Below, piece after piece: positions 34,777 to 44,222 of a DNA stretch of 64,000 nucleotides. Source of the stretch: Isoetes taiwanensis (taxonomy: Eukaryota; Streptophyta; Lycopodiopsida; Isoetales; Isoetaceae); NCBI GenBank assembly GCA_021234155.1, contig JAJEKV010000001.1:36996826-37060825 (forward strand), read 5' to 3'. How positions within the stretch are numbered: position 1 is the first letter of the stretch; each line of letters starts with the position of its first letter. The translations under genes were made by a program, and so were the position numbers. The notes under the pieces were generated by a model. It saw nothing but the letters and a program-made list of their open reading frames with translations. It was not told the origin of the DNA and made no database searches.

Positions 34777-35300
34777 ACATTCATGGAAATGTTTTTCTAC
34801 ATACTACAGGACAAGAATAGAATTGTAAATGTGTTATTAAAATATATGAGTTGCTGATTCTACAGGATATGACGATAAGTTAATTCTTTGGACTTTAAAG
34901 GATAGATTTGCGAAGTTGGATGCGATATTTGAAGATATTGCTTATGACATAAAGGATTTAAGTCATTCCTTTATATTTAACATCACTATGATGATTATGA
35001 ACTACGGTTGTAAGATCAAGTTTAATTAATTAGTGGAAGATTACTATTGCTGAATACGGATACGATGACAAGATTTGTGTTGGGGTGTTCAGCTGCATCT
35101 CTGAGCAATGTTTATTTGGAATATCTCTTAATATAAAATTTTTGCCCGAGCAATAACTTTTTGATTTTAAATCAAAAGCTTTTTATATTTATTATTTTTA
35201 TTTGCGATATAATGCTATAGAATAATCAATGCCTTAATAAATAATGCAAATCACGTACAAAATGTTACTGAAGATGAAAATCTCATTGACATTATGTGTG
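34777..35300. other. CACTA interior right of the LINE
   Basis: A plus-strand exon-like stretch after an acceptor at about 34865 (TTCTACAG) reads YDDKLILWTLKDRFAKLDAI and on to HSFIFNITMM. It may belong with the frames at 27.9 kb. Otherwise nothing is recognised. Confidence 0.35.
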
Positions 35301-35850
35301 ACTTATGGCACTAAGATTAGGGCCAAGATAATATTGGCCTTACAAATGGTATTATAGGTGGTGGAAAACGTATTATATTTGATACAATTATAGTCTAATT
35401 TGTAACAATACGTGACTTTATATTTGACGTTAATAATGATACATTCATAACCTCCAGGTGGTATTATATGTGGCATTGTCGATGATGCTACATCTGATAC
35501 TAATCCTGTTAAAAAGGATGATACAAAGGATGACACTTGTGTTGATATTATGCGTCATTTAATTATAGCAATACAGGTGTGCTATAGCTGACACTGTTAT
35601 AGCTCTCGTGGTGACATTATGAATGATTTAATTATAGCGATACATGTGATCCTATAGCTGACACTATTATAGGACCTCAAGGACAAAATGCATGATGTTA
35701 TAACTGCAGCTATAGATGATGCTACACATGATACTATTATGCCACTACCATGTTATAAAATATGATACTACAACTGTTATTATTGGTGATGCTATAAGTG
35801 ACGATATAGATGACGCGATTTCATCAACAGCTACCGTCACTTATTGTATC
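35300..35850. repeat. AT-rich subterminal repeats of the CACTA element, right end
   Basis: Repeated variants of GATGATGCTACATCTGATAC, GACACTATTATAG and GTGACATTATGAATGATTTA are the right-hand partner of the array at 24060-24680. Together they support the element boundaries. Confidence 0.7.
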
Positions 35851-35935
35851 AAAATCTGAAAAATTTGAATGTGTGATTTTAAGCAAATAAATGATGAAAC
35901 TAGTGACTTAGATTGCTTATTCTCTTGTAGTGCTT

Positions 35936-36150
35936 GGACATGTAGCATCAATGTCTCAAATTCAAAATATAAGCTTAATGTTATCAACAATTTTGGTGGA
36001 TACTTGAGCTTAAGTAGGAGAAATTACTTCAGCTTGAGCAAGTTAGCTTATGTCAAAATTCTCAAAATTGTGTTATTCTCTCCGATTAATTAAATCATGC
36101 TTTATTGAACCTGTAGCATCAGTGTCTCAAATTCGAAATATAAGGAATTT
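35936..36150. repeat. Interrupted tandem repeat, remainder of unit 1 plus unit 2
   Basis: Immediately after the CACTA end, GGACATGTAGCATCAATGTC completes unit 1. Unit 2 (about 35989-36150) then repeats the segment at 23937-24048 and the GTAGCATCAGTGTCTCAAAT tail. The pre-insertion site was therefore a two-unit tandem repeat of roughly 170 bp. Confidence 0.85.
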
Positions 36151-36316
36151 TCTTTTGACATATTTTGAAACTTTCAACTTCACATTTGACATAAAATTTC
36201 AAAATCAAGCTCTCAATTGATGACTTATGTAATTATCAAAAGCATTGTCATAGATTAGTTTAGGCGGTTACTGTTTGCTCACAATCGTTTATACCCTTCT
36301 TTTCTTTCTCCTTTCA

Positions 36317-37716
36317 TCAGCTCATCTGCATCTCCTTTCGCATTGACGTAAACAATCCTCCCCGCCCAGTATTTTGGAGAGAGTGTTGAATTTGGGGAAT
36401 TATGTTACGTTGTTGCAACTCCCTCTCGAAGATGCTCGCCTTTTGTTCTTCACTCTTTCGTTTCTTGCCCAAGTCTATGTAGGATTGTAATCTAGAAAGA
36501 CTATTCCTTGTGCCATCTTCTTTCCCTCCTAGCATTGGTGGTACAATCATGTCAGTGAACTCTCTATCTACTGTAATTTTTAGCCTTTCTACCTTGATCC
36601 TGAGTTCTTTCATGAGGAAGTCAACATGTGATAAGAGACTAGGACATTGTGCAATTTCACCCTTCACTTGATCCCATGATTCTTCTATGCTTGCCATTAA
36701 ATTGTTCTCATTGTATGCATAGGTTTTGCCATCCACAATGCACGAGTTTTTGGCAACTTCATCACCCCCCATTGAACCAATAACATCATTCTCCATTCCA
36801 CAACCGCTCACATTTGCTCCATCATCACCTGACTCTAAATTTTCCAAGCCCCCCTTTGTTGTCCCAACCATCATGCCACATGCTGCCAAAATGTCTCTCT
36901 CTTTGCAATGATTTATCATTTGAAGAACCTTCACTTGGTGCTTGCATATGTTGCCTTTCATGGCCCATGCACAATCACAACAACTCCATTGCTTATCACT
37001 CACAACGACAAAGTAAGGGACACCATTGGTTGTTTGACTCCAAATATGTGCCTCACCCTTTTCAAGATCCACCCAAGTAACATCATCATCTGGAATACTC
37101 CTGGCTCCAATTATTGCACACTCCACGATCTTTTCTTTATAGTAATTCAACTTGAAACCATTCACGAACCTCTCGTACATTAGATGATTCCCTAGGTCAT
37201 GTACCAACATATAGATCAGGAAATCTAATCTTCTTCCCCTCAACTCATGCTTAAAAATACCCAACCTTCTCTTCAAGGCAGCATGATAGGACTCTACGGC
37301 AGCTGTGGTCTCTTGGTTACTATGGGGATACATTCTCGACACGATAATCCATGAGCACGCATTATTTGTCCATTCCTTGTTGACATAAGCAACAACTTAT
37401 TTGTACTCCTTCCATTTCTCCTTAAATTGTTCAAGGCGAGCCTTGCCTGCTCTTGCACAAGCTTCCCTATAATCTTCCTTGAATATCTCATCCTCCTATA
37501 TAGGCTTAACCTTGGTACCATACATGATGTCACCCATGTCCTTAAATATCTCATTTCGTATAGAGGAATCATGCACATATCTTACCAAAACTTTAAACCA
37601 CAAACGTCTGACATGCCAAAGGCACAATTGAATAGGGATCTTTGGCCATACCAACTCCAAAGCACCAATCGCTGCCTCCGCATCGTCAACTGTAAAGCAA
37701 GAGGGGGCCCATGTAG
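36317..37716 (-). pseudogene. MULE transposase, C-terminal half with SWIM zinc finger
   Basis: Continuing from 42732 on the other side of a copia insertion, minus-strand reading gives QLCLWHVRRLWFKVLVRYVH (37.60-37.55 kb) and a frame-broken central region. The 341-codon frame 37342-36317 follows, with NQETTAAVESYHAALKRRLG and the SWIM zinc finger WSCCDCAWAMKGNICKHQVK (CxC...CxH ligands present, about 36950). A coiled, charged C-terminus ends at a proper stop. MULE transposases cut and reinsert Mutator-like elements; the SWIM finger is usual for the plant family. Confidence 0.88.
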
Positions 37717-38120
37717 TGATGGAATAACAACACAGACGACCGTGTCACGCCATGCGCTCGGATACACACGCTTTGCGAGAACGGATTCGGTGGGTGGAGA
37801 CGATAAAAAGGCGCGAAGTAGAATCGTCTGCATTGTAAGAGAGCGAGAGAAGAGAAGTGGAGCCGAATCACAAGTTACAGGAAGGAGGCGGGATTGCTGA
37901 TTGATTCTTTGGTTGCTTTCGGCCACGGGAGGAGAAGGCGAACAGTCGTCACCCGGTTTGGGAGGCGCTTGGCTTTATCCAAAGCGATTGCGGTGACTGT
38001 TATATCTACCGCGCGATTATCGAGGAGCACGGGCCGCATCGGAGACACCATAGAAGGAAGGAGGCCAGCTTGGGCTCTCGGAGAACTCACAGAAGGAGCC
38101 CTATTCTCAGATTCTTATCA
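37717..38120 (+). repeat. 5' LTR of the second copia element (404 bp)
   Basis: It carries about 130 bp (roughly 37880-38010) that the 3' LTR lacks. The last 85 bp or so are identical with the 3' LTR, whereas the first 160 bp differ at many positions, mostly small indels. Confidence 0.93.
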
Positions 38121-38121
38121 G

Positions 38122-38134
38122 TGGTATCAGAGCC
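38122..38134 (+). promoter_or_regulatory. Copia primer binding site
   Basis: TGGTATCAGAGCC starts one base after the 5' LTR and matches the 3' end complement of initiator tRNA-Met, the standard copia primer. Confidence 0.92.
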
Positions 38135-38140
38135 AGAATC

Positions 38141-39130
38141 ATGGCCAGCAGGCTTGCCTTAACATACCTAAGTAACACCAAAGTTTTTGAAGGAGATGAA
38201 GCCGGTTTCCAGCTCCGGGAAAGCCATGATCACACAGCCCCGAAGGTGGATAAATTGTGGGAGCTCGTCTCCAAGGGAAAAAATTTTGTGACACCAATCA
38301 AAATAAAGAAAGAAGCCTCGGATGGGATGAAGGGAAGAGAGAAGAGACATCAGAAGATGAGAAGGAAGAGATCGCTAAGGCGATCATCATGGCAAAATTG
38401 GGAGGAGACATAGTGCTTGAAATTCAGCACAAGACTCCTGCCGAAATGTGGGAATACCTTCTTGAGAGGTATGAAGCGAAGACTTCATCCGCATTGAAAT
38501 CTTTGGAGATGCAGGTACGCAGCTTGCAATTTGAGAAAGGTGGTGATGTGACGAGCTTGATAAGGCGTCTACGTTTATTATTCCACGATTTGGAGGGAGC
38601 AGGAGTAAAATATTCCGAGCAACAAAAGGTACTAAGTTTAACAAGAGCTTTTCATGATTCTTACAAGGATTTGGCTATGTTAGTTAGGCGCACCTCGCCT
38701 ACGTTTGATAAAGCTGTGGAAGCAATTAGAACGGAGATGGAGCAAGAGAAAATTGCAGCAGCAAGTGTAAGGGAGAAACCTGTCCGTACAGAAGAACATC
38801 CAACTGTTTTGTATGCAGGGGAAAGAGGTCGAGGACGAGGTAGAAGCCGAGGAAGAGGAAGAGCACAAATCCGGTTATTTACGGTTGTGAGGAGTTCGGC
38901 CACATAAAAATTTGAATGCCCAAATAGAGAAAGATGGGGTCGTGGGCGAGGAGCATATTCGCGAGGAAGGGGTCGAGCATCATCTGTGGCAACTGTAAGT
39001 GAAGTTGATGATAACAGTGAGAAATTGGCAACAGTGGGAGTGCTTAGTGAGGATAAGGTAAATAAACTAAATTCTAAGAATGTAGTGTCAAATGTTACCC
39101 TTAAAAATGGTTTGGATAAACCCGACACTC
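38141..39130 (+). pseudogene. Copia gag remnant
   Basis: Gag begins MASRLALTYLSNTKVFEGDE, shifts frame near 38300, then runs 216 codons (38257-38907) through a UBN2-like core: MWEYLLERYEAKTSSALKSL, then SLIRRLRLLFHDLEG. It ends in an RG-rich basic tail. A nucleocapsid zinc knuckle is damaged (FECPN without the remaining ligands) and the protease D-S-G box is not found, so gag-protease is non-functional. Confidence 0.82.
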
Positions 39131-39392
39131 GACTCTAGATTAGGGGAGTGAAGTCTCCATAGTCAATTCACCTGGTTTGTTGAATAAGGTTGAGCTAAGT
39201 AAGAGCAATTCGAGGGTGCAAATGGGAAATGGCGAACACAAAAGGTGCGTGGAAAGGGGAGTTGCGGTATCAAGAGAAGGCAAGGAAGTTTTAAGATTGC
39301 CGGATACTCTATTTGCTCGTAAATGTTGTTTAATTTGGTTTCAGATTTGCAAATCTTGTTGATAATGGTTATGATTTGCTTTTTTCATAAAC

Positions 39393-40731
39393 ATGGATGC
39401 AAATTTATTAAGATGGTGTGTGAAGATATTTGATGTCGATAGAAGAGGAAACTTGTTTGAGTTTGACATCAAAGCAATCAATAAAATATCTCCTATAGAT
39501 AAACCGCACACTTGGCATTTGAGGTTGGGGCATACAAATCACAATAATATTAAAATTTGGGAAAAGCACAATCTTTTGGATGACTTGATGTATGAGCATG
39601 AAAGTCATGATGATATTTGTGAGGCATGCATGTTAGGGAAGCAAAGTAGATTGCCTTTTAGAAATAAAGGCAAGAGGGCGCACAAATTACTTGAGTTAGT
39701 TCATTCAGATGTTTGTGGTCCAATGCAAGTTCAAGTCTAGGGTCAAAACTTTATTTTGCATCATTTATTGATGACTATAGCGAGAAGGACTAAGTGTTAC
39801 TTTTTGAGGTCCAAAGATCAAGTGTTTGATGCCTTTAGACTCTATGTTGAGGAGGTTGAAAAGGAAACATCATTAAAGGTTAAAAGCTTGAGATCCGATC
39901 TAGGAGGAGAATATAGGTCGGGTGAATTTTTGTGTTTTGTCGGGGAGCATGGGATTAGAAGGCGGTATACATGTCGGTATACGCAAACAAAATGGTGTAG
40001 TAGTAAGCGAAAGAATCGCACCATCATGAATGCAAAGCAAGGTCCATGCTTAAGCATGCGGGCCTACCCAACAGCCTATGGGCCGAAGCGATGGCGGCCG
40101 CTTGTCACATTGTAAGCAGGTTGCCTAGTGTTGCAAAGAAAGGAGGCGGTGCGCGAAACAGGTTTAATTTGGACAAAGACAATCTGTGAAGCGCTTTAAG
40201 GTGTACGGGTGTCTAGCCTATATGTTGGTTCCCGAAGAACTCAGGAGAAAGTTGGATGATAGGAGCATATGTACCTTTCTGGTTGGCTACGATGAAGAAA
40301 CGAATGGTTACAGGTTATATGATCCAAACACTCGCAGAATACATGTTAGCAGAGATGTGATATTTAACGAAAACATCCTATATAAAGATAGGAAGCTGCT
40401 TAGCAAGACGGAGATGACAGAATGGGTGCCAGTAGAATATTTGGAGGATGATGCAAGGGCAAATCAAGAGGCAATGCACAATTTTAGGGAGGCAATAAGT
40501 TTACCCATGAAAGATGAAATTGACCTTGAAGATGACGAAGTTGAAGATGCAAGTGAGCAAGAAGACGCAGAATCAGATGTGGTGCATGAAGTTGCAGAAA
40601 CTGATAGTGCGCTACATACTGAACCAGAGGAGGTGCATGAAGTATTAGAGCCAGAGGAGGTGCATGAAGTCTTGGAGGCTGATAGTGCACCGGAAACTGG
40701 ACACCGGGGAGAGGAGCAAGTGAAACCGTGA
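39393..40731 (+). pseudogene. Copia integrase remnant
   Basis: The gag-pre-integrase zinc region is HTWHLRLGHTNHNN...CEACMLGKQSRLPF (about 39505-39650). The integrase core follows with VHSDVCGPM, FIDDYS (after a shift), LRSDLGGEYRSGEF and KRKNRTIM, then VYGCLAYMLVPEELRRKLDD (40200-40260). The usual QNG before ERKNRT is altered. An acidic linker with a duplicated EEVHEVLE motif (40630-40680) precedes RT. Three frames are needed. Confidence 0.87.
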
Positions 40732-40865
40732 ATTGAAGAAACCGGGGAGTACAAGCGGGGACTCGTCGCAGTTGAAGTTGAGCGCCTCAAATCTCGCCCG
40801 TTTGACCTGAAGGATTTGGCAGAAAAGAAAGTGGTAAAACCACAAGACCTCGAAAGCCTAAGATC

Positions 40866-42449
40866 TTGTCCTGTACTTTGGAACCAGAAACTGTGGAAGA
40901 AGCAGTAACGGGGCCAGATGCAGACATGTGGAAAGAAGCAATGAGGAATGAATTAGATTCATTCAAACAAACTGGAACCTATGATTTGGTGCCGAGACCA
41001 AAAGGCAAGAATGTTGTCGGTAGTAAGTGGATCTTTAAGATTAAAAAGAAAGCGGATGGATGGGTGCCGAGAGGTACAAGGCTCGCTTTGGTTGCCAAGG
41101 GATATACAATTTGGAAGGAGTAGATTTTAAGGACACATTCTCACCTATCATTAAGATGACTAGTCGAGGAGAGCTCATAGCCATTGCGCAAAATTACAAA
41201 ATGACATGGAATTAGGTCATATGGATGTCAAGACTGCGTTCTTGAATGGAGACTTGGAAGAAGAGATCTATATGGAGCAGCCTCATGGATACGAGCAGGG
41301 TAGTAATATGGTGTGCAAGTTAAAAAAGGCTATTTATGGGTTGAGACAGGCATCTAGACAATGGTACTTATGCATGAACAAGTTTTTAATTGACAGTGGA
41401 TTCATTAAGTTAAAAACAGAAGGTAATCTTTACATGAAAAGGGAAGGAGATAAATGCCTAATAATGGCTTTATATGTTGATGATTGTGTCATAGCCAGTA
41501 ATGACAAAGCCTTGCTGGATAAGTGTAAACTATTATTGAGAAGCCGGTTCCAAATGACTGATCTTGGAGATCTTCAAAAACTGTTGGGAATGGAAGTAAG
41601 GAGAGATAGGGCACGGGGTGTGTTGTATCTCACTCAAGAACAATATATCAAGAAGATGCTAGTCAAGTTCAGAATGCTCGATTGCAATATAGCGAAGACA
41701 CCATTAGCGCCAGGAGTAAAATTGTCGGGAAAAATGTGTCCACAAACACCTAAAGAAGAGGAAGATATGAAAGGTAGACCTTATAGGTCACTAGTTGGCA
41801 GCCTGTTGTATATCGCCAAACAAAGACGAGGCCGATATTACTTATCTTTGTTAATCTTCTCTGAGGTTTTTAAATAAACCGGGAAGGGAGCTTTGGATAG
41901 CCTTAAAAGGGGGTTTTCGAGGTATCTAAAGGGTACCTCAACTCATGGGTCGTGGTTTTGAAAGGGACATAAAAGATAACGGTTGGATATGCGGATGGAC
42001 CGGGAGGAGACACTGATGATAGAAAGTCCACTTCTGGATATCTTTGTAAGTTTGGAGGTACGGCAATATCATGGGTAAGTAAAAAACAAGAGTGTGTTGC
42101 AAAATCCAGTGCAGAAGCAGAGTATGTGGCAGTGTCTTTGGCAGCATCGGAGATCATTTGGTTGCGAAGGATGCTCAAGGAATTAGGGAAGTCATGCACA
42201 GGTACAACAACAATTTATTGTGACAACAAAAGCGGGATAGCGATGAGCAAAAATCCAATTTGTCATTCGCGAACCAAGCACATAGAGGTTCATCACCATT
42301 TTATTCGAGATGAAGTAGAAAAGGGTGAAATAAATGTGGAATACATTCCTACTGCATTGCAACAGGCAGATATGTTGACTAAGGTTCTTACTGAACCAAA
42401 ACTTCATGTCGCAATGGAACAAGTAGGTATTACGAGTTGTACAGGCTGA
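40866..42449 (+). pseudogene. Copia reverse transcriptase and RNase H remnant
   Basis: RT reads from WKEAMRNELDSFKQTGTYDL, shifts near 41115, then runs 223 codons (41206-41877) with HMDVKTAFLNGDLEEEIYM (first Asp), KAIYGLRQASRQWY, the catalytic LYVDDCVIA and TDLGDLQKLLGMEV. RNase H is split; its end (42126-42449) shows IYCDNKSGIAMSKNPICHSR and TKHIEVHHHFIRDEV. A stop at 41875 and further shifts to 42120 break the polyprotein. Confidence 0.92.
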
Positions 42450-42458
42450 GGGGGAGAA
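42446..42458 (+). promoter_or_regulatory. Copia polypurine tract
   Basis: GCTGAGGGGGAGAA lies directly before the 3' LTR, as required for plus-strand DNA priming. Confidence 0.85.
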
Positions 42459-42731
42459 TGATGGAATAACAGCCTGTACGACACGTGTCACGCCATGACT
42501 GCTCCAGATACACACGCTTTGCAGAACGGCGGTTCAGGTGGAGACGATAAAAGGGCAGAAGTAGAATCGATGCAGACTGTAAGAGACAGAGAAGAGAAGT
42601 GGAGCCGAATCACAAGTCCTGCGTGCGATTATCAGAGGAGCCTGGGCTGTCGGAGACACCATAGAAGGAAGGAGGCCAGCTTGGGCTCTCGGAGAACTCA
42701 CAGAAGGAGCCCTATTCTCAGATTCTTATCA
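42459..42731 (+). repeat. 3' LTR of the second copia element (273 bp)
   Basis: Same termini as 37717-38120, but a central part of about 130 bp is absent. The right edge abuts the TGTAG duplication. Confidence 0.93.
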
Positions 42732-44222
42732 TGTAGGATCTTCTAGGTGTACATGGTTCTTCATATGTTGAAGCCAACATCGAATGTCAACTTTCATTGA
42801 GCTAGACGTCAAAACCCATGCAACGGGCACTCCATTTCTGTGGCTATCAAATACAATGAAGGTATACAACATAAACCTCAAGTCATTAGTCTTGAAGGTG
42901 GCATCCATTGCTACGGCATTTCCTTGCCATACTTCAATAACATTTCCATTTGAAAACGTGTCATGATCCCAAGATGGAAAGGTGCCCCTTCTTGATGCAA
43001 GAATACCGAATCTGGATTTTGATCTACCCACATTCTCACACTTTGAGTCACATTCACATGCTGCTTCCAGGTGCACTGAGAAACCTCGTCAAATGTGTTC
43101 CATATATCATCCACATCTAGAAAGTCATCTCTATCCTTGCTGCCCCCCCCCTTCATTTCTAACTTATGGACAACCTGCTCTTCATGCATCCTCATTACCT
43201 CCCGCCGTGAGTGACCTTCTACCAATAAGCCCCTCACCCAATCCCTTTTTTTTTTAAATCCATGGTGCATGCTGATATCTTGTGCCAACACTGTCATCAT
43301 GGATCTGACCATGGCAAACAACACCTTCCTTGTTGATATGGTTCTTCTCGTAGTATATAATCTGACTCCATTCTGGTTTAATATACAATTGTCTTACTAA
43401 AAAGTGACACATACAACCTCGTTTGTAGGACTCACCACGCAATCTTCTACTTCTTCTAGTAATTGGATGTTGCTCGTCTGTTTCAGCAGTATCAGCAAGA
43501 GGACTTGCTTGCTTCTTTTTTCACCTTGAGCTTTGCTCGTCCTTTTATTCCTTCGTTTACCGCGTTGTTCAACCCCTCCTATAACCTTTGCATTATCTTC
43601 TTCTATGGGCTCAATATGGTCAAGATCATCTACTTGTTGCTCAATACATTGCTGCTCAACCTGCTGTTCATAGGTTCTGCAGTATCCCATCCTTTCCCCC
43701 ATTTGGTTTTCTTCTTTCTGTTCTTGCCTTGGCTTCGTGGCTCAATTGGATGAATGTCCTCGCTGAAATCACTTGGTCCATAAGTGCACCAGTAGCTACA
43801 ATTACAAATGGCAAGTTACATTTTAATTTAGTTCATGCACACCGGACAACTATTTCAAATAAGGCTTACATTGTATATGTCAAATGACTATTCACATTAG
43901 GTTGTTTCAAAGAGTTTGGTTTTTGGCATTTGCTAGTGCTCTTGTAGAAATCTGTTGGGCAATGTACATTTCTCCCTTCAACAAAATCTGGAATACGGGC
44001 AGTTGGAATGTAACAAAATTGGGCTGAAACACCATTAACTGAGCCAACCGCTTTCTTTACTCTTTTGCCTTTGTCTTTTGTCCATTGCAAATTCTTTTGG
44101 CTGAATGGTTTCTCAGGAGGATTTTGTGCCTCAATCCCTTCCAACATCTGCCACAAAATAGAAGGAAATGAAGCAGGAGATGATGTATTGTGCCATGTTT
44201 TCCAAAAAATAAAGAACTTCAT
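42732..44222 (-). pseudogene. MULE transposase, N-terminal half
   Basis: Minus-strand frames in order start with an N-terminal block QFCYIPTARIPDFVEGRNVH (44222-43866) and a linker rich in charged residues (43702-43397). A FAR1/MULE-like zinc region follows, KRGCMCHFLVRQLYIKPEW ... EGVVCHG (43442-43254), then the MULE catalytic region: NGNVIEVWQGNAVAMDATFK and YTFIVFDSHRNGVPVAWVLT (43076-42729). The DATFKTN motif carries a catalytic Asp. The copia element follows and the gene continues at 37716. Frame changes near 43250 and 43860 may be introns or mutations. Confidence 0.85.

Larger units (their letters stand above)
24049..35932 (-). mobile_element. CACTA (En/Spm-type) DNA transposon with nested insertions
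   Basis: The ends are CACTACAAGAGGATAGC (24049) and, inverted, CACTACAAGAGAATAAGC (35932 backwards). They are flanked by a 3-bp duplication CTT at 24046-24048 and 35933-35935, as expected for CACTA elements. AT-rich subterminal repeats lie inside both ends. A transposase C-terminus (DUF4216 region) reads on the minus strand at 26.7-27.1 kb and is split by a solo LTR (25094-26730). A 5.7-kb LINE (29073-34760) is also nested. Without these two the element is about 4.5 kb, too short for the full TNPD gene, so it is internally deleted and non-autonomous. Confidence 0.93.
37717..42731 (+). mobile_element. Ty1/copia retrotransposon inserted in the MULE transposase gene
   Basis: Boundaries are exact: LTRs start TGATGGAATAAC and end TTCTTATCA, flanked by a 5-bp duplication TGTAG at 37712-37716 and 42732-42736. 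A primer binding site and polypurine tract are in place. Gag, integrase, RT and RNase H follow in copia order on the plus strand, with several stops and shifts. The LTRs are unequal (404 and 273 bp). The element is younger than the MULE gene it interrupts. Confidence 0.96.

Noticed and set aside
23937-36107. Long flanking repeat read as an LTR pair around 24-36 kb
   Set aside because: The CACTA termini and CTT duplication lie between the repeat copies, and the repeat resolves into a tandem pair after removing the CACTA element.
36726-37183. Plus-strand frames opposite the MULE transposase
   Set aside because: They are shadows of the well-supported minus-strand SWIM transposase frame.
40464-40790. 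Minus-strand Ser/Thr-rich frames near 40.5-40.8 kb
   Set aside because: Opposite-strand reading of the acidic copia linker with its duplicated motif; no independent support.
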